From Platanthera guangdongensis (taxonomy: Eukaryota > Streptophyta > Magnoliopsida > Asparagales > Orchidaceae): a DNA stretch of 64,000 bases. Made by a program: the position numbers and the translations under genes. This document shows positions 55,948 through 64,000 of the stretch, in pieces. Each line of letters begins with the position of its first letter. The stretch's first letter is position 1. Location: the NCBI GenBank assembly GCA_039583875.1, contig CM077158.1, forward strand, positions 234,042,453 through 234,106,452, given 5' to 3'. The notes beneath the pieces are model-generated. The model was not told where the DNA came from. It saw only the letters and a program-made list of their open reading frames with translations, and ran no database searches.

Positions 55948-58900
55948 TCTATTTTGCAGGTGAGTCCAAGTTGCCATGCCCCAATATGGTACTTGGACAG
56001 TGGATGTTCCAGACATATGACTGGAACAAGGGGTTTACTAAAGGACTACATTCCAATCAAAGATGGTCCAAAAGTCACCTTTGGTGGTTCTGAAAAAGGA
56101 ATCATCAAAGGATTTGGTAATATTTCTAGTAACTTAGTTACCATTACTCAAGTGGCTTATGTTAAAGGGTTAAAACACAACCTAATAAGTATAAGTCAAT
56201 TAAGTGATGTAGGGTATGACATATCATTTGTTAAGAATGGTTGTCATATCAAGAGATCAACTGATCAAGAGATCATTTTGACAGGTTATAGAAAGAGGAA
56301 TGTCTACTGCCTAGACATTATGTGTGAGACCAATGGTTCTCAAGTGTGTCTTGTAGCAGATGAGAAAGTCTCTCATTGTATCAAATGACACAAGAGGCTA
56401 GCCCATCTAAACTACAAGACAATTGGCAAACTCTTTAGCAAAGAGTTAGTGAGGAATGGTCCTCAAGTTAAGTGTGTTAAAGATGGTATTTGCTCAGCTT
56501 GTCAAAAGGGCAAGCAGACAAGATCCACCTTTAGAAGCATAGAAAACAAAGATGCTGTGAGGTGTTTATACCTCTTGCATATGGATCTCTTTGGTCCAAT
56601 GCCAGTTCACAGCCTAGGTAGGAAGGTCTATACCTTTGTAGTTGTAGATGACTACTCAAGGTTTTCCTGGGTGTTCTTCTTAAGACAGAAATCTGAAACA
56701 CCTAATGTCTTCTATAGCTTTGTCAAGCAAATTCAGAATGAACTAGACAGTACAGTGGTCAAGATTAGAAGTGACCATGGTACTGAATTTCAGTCTGAGA
56801 GTATGGCAAAACTATGTGAAGACTTTGGGATATTTCAAGAGTTTTCTTCACCAAGAACACCTCAGCAAAATAGCATTGCTGAGAGGAAGAATAGAACCTT
56901 GATTGAGGTAGGTAGAACCTTATTAAGTGATACATCACTACCAGAATATTTCTGGGCTGAAGCAGTCAATACTGCATGTCATGTTATTAATAGGGCTACC
57001 ATAATTAAAAGCCTCAACAAGACCCCCTATGAGGTTGTGAAAGGCAGGAAACCAAATCTATCCTACTTCAGGATCTTTGGTTGTAAGTGCTTCATACTTA
57101 ACAATGGAAAGTCTTACTTAACTAAGTTTGCTGCCAAGTCCCAAGAGGGAATTTTTGTTGGGTACAGCAACAATAGTAAGGCTTATAGAGTTTACAACTT
57201 GTCTACTCAAGTTGTAGAAGAGACTGTACATGTAGTATTTGATGAGACTAAACTTATTAACAATGAGTTGTCTAGTAGTGTATGCAGCTCCACAGGTATA
57301 ACAAAGAAGTTGGACAAGCTTACTATAGAAGAAGAACCTGCTGCAAGACAGCAAGTAGAAGACAATGTCTGTTGTCCAGGGGGAGTACTACCTGTACCAA
57401 ATGCAGAAGAAGTACAAGGAGTACAGCAAGATGATGAAACTGAAGAGGTTCAACCAGAAGTCAGGATGCCTCCAGCCAATAGGCATCTTAGAGATCATCC
57501 AGTAGAGCAGATTATTGGCGATCCAAGACAAGGGGTACAAACAAGGAGCAGAAATCTGAATGCAGCAATCTACTCCAGTTTTCTATCTCAAGTTGAACCA
57601 AAGAAGTTTGAAGAAGCCATTCTAGATCCACAATGGACTGAAGCAATGCAAGAAGAGCTGAATTAGTTCAAAAGGTGCAAGGTCTGGGAACTTGTTCCTA
57701 AACCTAAAGACCACAATATAATAGGAACCAAGTGGATCTACAGGAATAAGATGGATGAACAAGGTGTCATCATTAAGAATAAAGCAAGATTGGTTGCTAA
57801 AGGATATAGGCAGGAAGAAGGTATTGACTTTGATCAAACCTTTGCTCCAGTAGCCAGACTGGAGGCCATAAGAATGTTCCTGGCCTATGCAACCTATCAA
57901 GGATTCAAAGTTTACCAAATGGATGTCAAGTCATCATTTCTAAATGGTAATCTTAAAGAAGAAGTCTATGTGGAACAACCCTCAGGTTTTGTTGATTCAA
58001 CTCTACCTAATCATGTCTATAGACTTAGGAAAGCTTTATATGGGTTAAAGCAAGCCCCTAGGGCTTGGTATGAAACCCTATCTAGTTTCCTCATTGAGAA
58101 CAAGTTCTCAAGGGGGAAAATAGATAAGACTCTATTCCTTAGGGAATCTAGAGGCAAAGTAATACTAGTCCAAATATATGTAGATGACATTATATTTGGG
58201 TCTACTGAAAGTAGTCTTTGCAAAAAGTTTGCAAAACTAATGCAAAGTCAATTTGAGATGAGTAGTATGGGAGAGCTAAAGTTCTTCTTGGGTCTCCAAG
58301 TAAGACAGACTGAGAGTGGTTTATCCATATGCCAGTCCAAGTTCACCCTAGAACTCATAAGGAAGTATCGTATGGATTCATCCAGCACCATGAAGACTCC
58401 TATGGGGTCAAGTATGTCTCTTAGCAAGGATGATGCAGGGAAACCTGTAGATGAAACCTTGTATAGAGGGATAGTTGGCTCCCTATTATACTTGACTGCA
58501 AGTAGACCAGATATCATGTATGTTATATGTGTCTGTGCTAGGTATCAAGCCTGCCCTAAAGAGTCTCATTTGACAGCAGTCAAAATAATATTGAGATATC
58601 TAAAGGGCACTCCTTATCTAGGCCTCTGGTACCCTAGGAATGGGGATTTTGATCTAACAGGTTATGCAGATGCAGACTTTGCAGGATGCAAAGAAGACAG
58701 AAAAAGCACTACTGGAACCTGTCAATTCCTAGGTGGAAAACTGATTTCTTGGAGTAGCAAAAAGCAAACAAGTGTGGCTATCTCCACTGCAGAATCAGAA
58801 TATGTGGCTGCAGGAAGTTGTTGTGCTCAACTTCTGTGGATACAACATCAGCTTGAGGACTATGGATTTCAGGTAAGTAGAACTCCACTCTTCTGTGATT

Positions 58901-59121
58901 CTACAAGTGCTATTTCAATAGCTAATAATCATGTATCCCATAGTAGAACAAAACATATTGAAATTAAATATCATTTTCTTAGGGAGCATGTAGAAAGAGA
59001 AGATATTTTACTTGAATATGTTAGAACAGATAATCAACTAGCTGATATGTATACTAAGCCCCTAGAAGAAGCTAAGTTCAATAGGTTTAAGATTGAACTA
59101 GGAATGATAAACTTAGAGTAA
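55948..59121 (+). pseudogene. pol: F pol (protease, integrase, RT, RNase H) with two nonsense codons
   Basis: In the same frame as gag throughout. WYLDSGCSRHMTG near 55990. TGA at 56386 replaces the Trp before the HHCC zinc region. Integrase has [28 protein letters not shown] and PQQNSIAERKNR (Gly to Ser). TAG at 57664 replaces Gln. From 57667 the RT and RNase H half is open to 59121: [42 protein letters not shown] (~58175), [20 protein letters not shown] and [21 protein letters not shown] and RNase H therefore look intact. Confidence 0.92.
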
Positions 59122-59154
59122 GTTTATAGTATTGGAAATTGGCTAAGTAAAAAG

Positions 59155-59605
59155 GTGTCGACACACAGAGATATTTGTGTCGACACAGAGAATTGGTGTC
59201 GACACTTCAGGGAAAAGGTGTCGACACATCTAGAAAGTTAGTGTCGACACTTCAGAATATTAGTGTCGACACATGACAAGTTGGTGTCGACACAACCAAG
59301 GTGGTGTCGACACATAGTGTTTACTCAGAATTATCTAAGTAAAGTCTCGACTAAATGTCGAGTTAAGTGGTGTCGACACATAAACAAGTGTCGACACATA
59401 TAATCTGTTGACTAAACTTGTGTCGACACATAGGTGTCGAGACATTATAAGTCAGTGTCGACACTTTTTGCCAGTGTCGACACAATTTAAGTTGGCTGCC
59501 CGCCTTTTCATCTTCAAAATTAGAAAGGTATAGATAGGGTTTTGCCTTAGTCTGTCGACACGCTTTCAAAAGTTTCGAGACCAAAACTTGTGTGTCGACA
59601 CCTCT
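59155..59605. promoter_or_regulatory. F internal GTGTCGACAC array and ORF2 promoter candidate
   Basis: About fifteen palindromes begin ~34 bp after the pol stop. The last one before the TATA box ends at 59483. TATAGATAG is at 59529-59537, and the ORF2 ATG is 107 bp after the TATA start. Further copies (GTCGACACGC, TGTGTCGACACC) lie in the presumed leader. Confidence 0.68.
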
Positions 59606-59635
59606 CTTCTCTCAAGTCAAATTCTTCAAACCCTA

Positions 59636-62479
59636 ATGGCGCCAAAGCTTGAGGAGAACGTCAACGAAGGATACGAACTGGTGCGCGACGCATTTGGGGA
59701 TGCTGACCAGGAGATCAAGAACGTTATAACCCTAGTTGCAGACTCGGGATTAGAATTTCTGGTTTCTGAGCCTACAAAAATATGGAAGAAAGAGGTACTG
59801 GAATTCCTCAATGGAGCTGAAGTGGACGAATCTGGATTCAAGATCAAATCCAGGGTTCATGGTGAGAAGGTGAAGGTATCACCTAAGAGCTTGAGGAAGA
59901 TTCTAAATCTGCCTAGAACAAAGGAAGAAGAAGAGGTAACTGCTTCCAGGACCAGGGAAGCTTTAACTTGGTGTGGATTAGATTCTAAGATGAAGATTGG
60001 TTCAGTCTTCAATAGAAAAGGAATGAACAGTCAGGGGAAATTCCTATCTGAAATTGTTGGGAAAGTAATATAGAGCAAGCCAGGAGTGCATGACAGAGTG
60101 TCTGCCTCTATATTCAGTATTATGACAAGGATCATCTTCAATTTGCAAACAGATTGGTCTGTGATAGTTCTTGAGAAGATAAAGGAAAGCTTGAAGAAGC
60201 CCAACTTGGGCAGGATCATAAGTCTATACCTAGCTGGTACCATACCAGAGGTTATGCAACAAGCTGCTGGAAGCAAAATCAATCACATGAGAAAAATGGA
60301 TGTGAGAATTTTCTCCAGATGGGACAGGATGTTGTCTAAAGAGATGCCAACCCCTGAGAAGATAGTTCCTGAGAAGGTATCACCTCCAAAGACGAAGAGG
60401 AAAGCTGCTCCAGTGGCTCAGGTTCCAACTAGCAGCTCTGAAAGTGACGAGCAAGTGGTTTTTACACCAGATGAGAATGAGGAAGGAACTGCTGTACAGT
60501 CTCCTGCTCCTCAAGATGTTGCTGAGATCCAGGGGGAGCTACCTCAAGCTAGCCCCATACACAAGGATCACATCCAGGGGGAGTCTCTAGTTGTAGAAGA
60601 ACCAACTACACTAGAAAGTGAACAAGCAACCAACACAATACTAGAGGTAATCACTGAACTAAATGCTTTTGATTTTCCTATAGAGGATACTGATTTGTCT
60701 GATGTTCATCAGCAAACTCAGCTGGACAGCCAAGTCCCAGATGCTGTCATGAAAGACACATCTGTTGAAGTTGTAGTTACTGATCCAGTGGTTGAAGAGC
60801 CAAGACTTTCTCCAGCTCATTCACCACAAGAGTATACCATGGAAGATCTTTTCTTAAATCTGGATCAAACAGATTTTGACAAGGACAATGCTGCTGCTGA
60901 AGTAGAGAATGCTCCAGTTGAGGGGGAGCAAGATGTAATTCTTGAAGAGCCTGGAAGAAAAGAAACTGAGAAGGCACCAGATGTGCAGACTGAGAGGCCC
61001 CCAAGCCCTAAGGAGAGGGTAGATATAGCCAGCTCCTCAGCTTCAGAAGATGAGGAAGCTGCAAGGGAAAGGAAAAAGAAAATTTATGTCTTCAAAAGAA
61101 GGAGCCAGAGTTATAAGAAGGCTCTCCAAACTGTTGCTCCACAGTCTGCACTACAGCCAGCCCCAGCTTTTGATTATAGTGCACTGATGGTTGCTATACA
61201 GATCAAGCTGGATGAGCATAGAAAAGCAATAGAGACTTATGTGGATGAAGGGCAGAAATCATTACAATTTGATCTAGCCCAGGACATAAAATCTATCAGG
61301 TTTGAAATGAACCAAAATAAAAAGGAGATGACTGAATGTTTCCACAAGGGTGGAAATGCAGTGGTGTACTTAGCTACACACCAAGAAAAGATTAAGGCTC
61401 AAGTAGATGGCATAGCCCTGAAGCAAGGATATGTTCTAGAAAATCAACTCAGAATGAATGACAATTTGACAGAATCTCATAATGCTATTGTCACAGAAAT
61501 GAAGAACATTGCTGTTGGCCTGCCAACTTCTACCTCTACTGCTACTGTTAAAGCTGAATTTGACAAAGTATTCCAGGAAGAAATCATTATTGTTAAGACT
61601 GCCATTCAAGAATCTCAAAAGATCATAACTGACAAACTCCAAAGGTTAAAACCTTTCTTTAAAGATGTAGTTAATTATTTGGATAATCAAGTCAGATTTC
61701 AAAAAGATGATGTCAGAGATCATGTAGAAAGAGAAGTCATAAAGGGGGAGAGGGTTTTAGTCAAAGCTAGCTCTGATCATGCCAAGTGGATATCTAATTC
61801 CATCAGAGCTACACTGGGTTATCCTTCTCTTTATGATGATGACAATGTTGCTGAATCTAGAATTCATCCTGCATATCTTGGAGGTGAGCAACCAGAAGTA
61901 GCTCAAGTGATCTATCCTCCTCCAGATTTTGACATGATTCATGCTGACATACAGTCCATGTATAGCCCACCTGGGGGTAAGGACAATGTCATTATTGAAA
62001 AAGTTGTTCAGCCAATATCTGAAGCCATGCAAGAGGCACTGCAGAAAGAAGAAGAGACAAGATTGTCTAAGAAGAGGTTTAGGGAACAAGCTGAACAAAG
62101 ACCAGACTTTGAGCAGTGGAGCCCTACCTCAAGAAATATTATTTTGAATGCCTGGAAAGCTGCCAAAGATAATGTGCATGACAGGAACAAATGATTTTCT
62201 GAGGCTGAATGGAGGAAACATGAATCAAGGCAGGAGGCCATAGTTCAATATAGAAGGAATGCCAAGATGGGAAAGCTACCTCCTACTGCTCTGGAGCCTA
62301 GCAAGTACTTTCCTAAGCCTTATCATTATTTTGAAAGGCAAAAGATTAAAGCAGAAGAACTTAAGAAGAAAGATCTGAAAGGCAAGAAGCCTGTTGATGC
62401 TGAAGTTGCTGAAGCTCCTGTTCAAGCCAGAGTTCAAGCTGGAAAAGGAATAGTCATTAAGGAGGCTGAACAGAAATAG
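59636..62479 (+). pseudogene. F ORF2, ~947-codon accessory coiled-coil protein, two nonsense codons
   Basis: Function unknown. The ATG at 59636 gives MAPKLEENVNEGYELV. Residues ~1-235 form a globular region (FLVSEPTKIWKKEVLEFL, KSLRKILNLPRTKEEEE, FLSEIVGKVI, KKPNLGRIISLYLAGTIPEV). It resembles, from memory, the 'putative plant transposon protein' domain; a profile search would settle this. Residues ~240-500 are acidic, Pro/Ser/Glu-rich with QGE/EGE units and SSSASEDEE, then a basic patch (FKRRSQSYKKAL). Residues ~515-800 are predicted coiled coil (DIKSIRFEMNQNKKEMTECF). The C-terminus is Lys-rich (KAEELKKKDLKGKKP). No signal peptide or membrane segment is visible, so it is not a typical envelope protein. 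Stops: TAG at 60071 and TGA at 62192 (Trp). The end is TAG at 62477. Confidence 0.85.
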
Positions 62480-62604
62480 CTTAGAAAATTTCTTAAGTTT
62501 ACTTGTAATCTTTTTGATGATAATTCTGTAAACTTTTTGATGATAAACATTCTGTTAATTTATTTCATAATTGTTCTGAGATGTTATCTGAAATGAATAT
62601 CCTG

Positions 62605-62984
62605 TTGAGCGGGTCCCACCAGGGAGGTCGAACAGGCCTGCCCCCGCGACTCGCACCCAAGCGGCAGGACGAGCTGAACGACTAAAGGGCTGGCCCGCTC
62701 CTGCCCATCTTGGAACAGGTCGGAAGCTGTGTTGTGTGATACCTTTCCGCCGATCCGCCCGGCAAGATTCGCCCAAGCACGCTATGTGTTAAACTTTTAG
62801 CACTCAGAACAAAGTGGAGCGGATGTTCATAAGTTTGTGGCAGACCCATCAGGGTCTTGGTACTTGATCCTTTCGGATGTTCAGATCTGAAAATCTATAA
62901 ATTATCAGAGGACACGCTTTCAGTGTCTTGTTTACCTTATACATGGTGATGTCGACTTTCTTGCAGGTGCGAAGTTTACGAATA
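62605..62984. other. 380-bp GC-rich insertion in the F 3' untranslated region
   Basis: This segment is absent at the same place in A, B and C and is much more GC-rich than its surroundings. ATCCTG flanks it on both sides (62599-62604 and 62985-62990), consistent with a target duplication. Ends do not read TG...CA and no terminal inverted repeat is evident. I do not recognise it. It may be captured host sequence or a small non-autonomous element. Confidence 0.6.
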
Positions 62985-63023
62985 ATCCTGTCTTACATCA
63001 TTTTGTATTTTTATTATGAATGG

Positions 63024-63134
63024 TGTATATCATTGACTAAGGGTTATGACTTCTCCAAATAGGGGGAGATTGTTGGGTACATTGGTTCAAATGTACCTGA
63101 TTTGAAGAAGCCTCACCCAACTCAATGATATACA
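63024..63134 (+). other. Inverted repeat enclosing the F polypurine tract and LTR start
   Basis: TGTATATCATTGA (63024-63036) is the exact reverse complement of TCAATGATATACA (63122-63134). The loop is 85 nt. Confidence 0.65.
63057..63070 (+). other. F polypurine tract
   Basis: AAATAGGGGGAGAT abuts the 3' LTR. Confidence 0.9.
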
Positions 63135-64000
63135 TCAAAATATATTTGATGTGTTTTGAGTTTACTTGTGCAGGCTAAGTATTTACAGGAAAGAAGAAAA
63201 GTTTCTAAGTCCATGTGTCGACACCCAGAGGGAAAGTGTCGACACTTAAGAAGACTTGTGTCGACACCCAGACAAGCAGTGTCGACACTTGGAGTCATTG
63301 TGTCGACACCAGGGATACTGAGTCGACACCAGACAGAAAGTGTCGACACAAGGAGCTGTGTCGACACTCAGTGAAGAAAAGACAGTGAAGCTGTGTCGAC
63401 ACTTAGCAGTTGTGTCGACACCCAGAAAAACTGTGTCTACATCAGAAAGTGTCGACACTTGGAGGCTGTGTCGACACTCAGCAAAAGTCTGCAGAGACTA
63501 AGTGCAAGTGTCGACACCCAGAACAATGTATCGACACTTAACAGAAGAGTCAACACTTGAAGTAAGTGTCGACACCCAGAACAATGTGTCGACACTTAGC
63601 AGAAGAGTCAACACTGGAAGTAAGTGTCGACACCCAGAACAATGTGTCGACACTTAGCTGAAGACTCAACACTTGAAGAAAGTGTCAACACAAGGAGCTG
63701 TGTCGACACTTAGCAAAGAACAACAAAGTTAAACAAAATATTCTAAGTACAAGTATCGACACTAAGGAGTTGTGTCGACACTCAGCCAGAGTCTCGGCAG
63801 AAGAAGAATGTGTCGACACCCAGAGCAATGTGTCGACACTCAACAAGTATCAACACTAAAGACATGTGTCGACACCAAGAAGCAGTGTCGACACTTAACA
63901 GATTCAACACATGAAGATGTGTCGACACAAAGGTGTTGTGTCGACACTTAGAAGAATTCAGCAAGATACTGAAGTACAAGTACTTGTGTCGACACTCAAT
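63071..64000 (+). repeat. F 3' LTR, 5' part (cut by window end)
   Basis: TGTTGGGTACATTGG onward, nearly identical to the 5' LTR. The GTGTCGACAC array begins at 63213 and continues to the window end, including the three 58-bp higher-order units. Confidence 0.95.

Larger units (their letters stand above)
51728..64000 (+). mobile_element. Element F: Ty1/copia (SIRE/Maximus-like) retrotransposon, runs off the window
   Basis: Contains the 5' LTR (51728-53807), PBS, gag, pol, internal array with TATA box, ORF2, polypurine tract and the first 930 bp of the 3' LTR (from 63071). Gag, pol and ORF2 have stops but no frameshifts, which makes it the least degraded coding copy of the family here. It also carries a 380-bp foreign segment after ORF2. 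Confidence 0.95.

Noticed and set aside
59636..62479. Envelope gene in the copia elements
   Set aside because: Position fits the so-called envelope-like ORF of SIRE elements, but no signal peptide, membrane segment or fusion-peptide-like stretch is visible.

Overview
This window is plant (angiosperm) repeat DNA: a nest of LTR retrotransposons with no host gene that I can support. Evidence for a plant is the primer-binding sites matching initiator tRNA-Met (TGGTATCAGAGC type), SIRE/Maximus-like Ty1/copia polyproteins with an extra 3' ORF, and a Tekay-like Ty3/gypsy chromovirus. The species cannot be named from sequence alone.

Layout. 1-2672 is unassigned DNA with tandem repeats, an (AT)n tract and two GC-rich blocks. 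2673-4400 is an LTR (element H) distantly related to the copia LTRs further right. It is cut at 4401 by a minus-strand, probably gypsy-type LTR (G, 4401-6196). G is cut at 6197 by a large minus-strand copia element B, which runs to 51727 and beyond the window. Four younger elements sit inside B: A (7885-20113, +, copia, TSD CATAT), C (21911-34629, +, copia, TSD TATTA), D (38450-47961, +, Ty3/gypsy, TSD AGTAC) and F (51728 to beyond 64000, +, copia, left flank CTAAC, 3' LTR cut by the window end). The target-site duplications of A, C and D match exactly and B's coding frames resume across each insertion. The order of events is therefore H, then G, then B, then A/C/D/F.

The copia elements A, B, C and F share one plan: LTR, tRNA-iMet PBS, gag (two zinc knuckles), a stop codon, protease/integrase/RT/RNase H, an array of the palindrome GTGTCGACAC with a TATA box, a second ORF (ORF2), polypurine tract, LTR. 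ORF2 encodes a roughly 900-residue protein with an N-terminal globular region, an acidic linker, coiled coils and a basic tail, and no visible membrane segment. All four copies carry nonsense or frameshift mutations. F is the best preserved: it stays in one frame throughout, with a few stops.

The most unusual feature is regulatory. Dense arrays of the self-complementary decamer GTGTCGACAC fill the U3 part of every copia LTR and occur again just upstream of ORF2. There the last decamer, a TATA box and the ORF2 start codon keep nearly constant spacing in three copies, which suggests an internal ORF2 promoter copying the LTR design. The same decamer, with a second palindrome GACACGGGCGTGTC, occurs in the LTR of the unrelated gypsy element D. 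A conserved RNA stem appears to enclose the polypurine tract of all copia copies. D appears to join gag and pol by removing a 76-nt intron.
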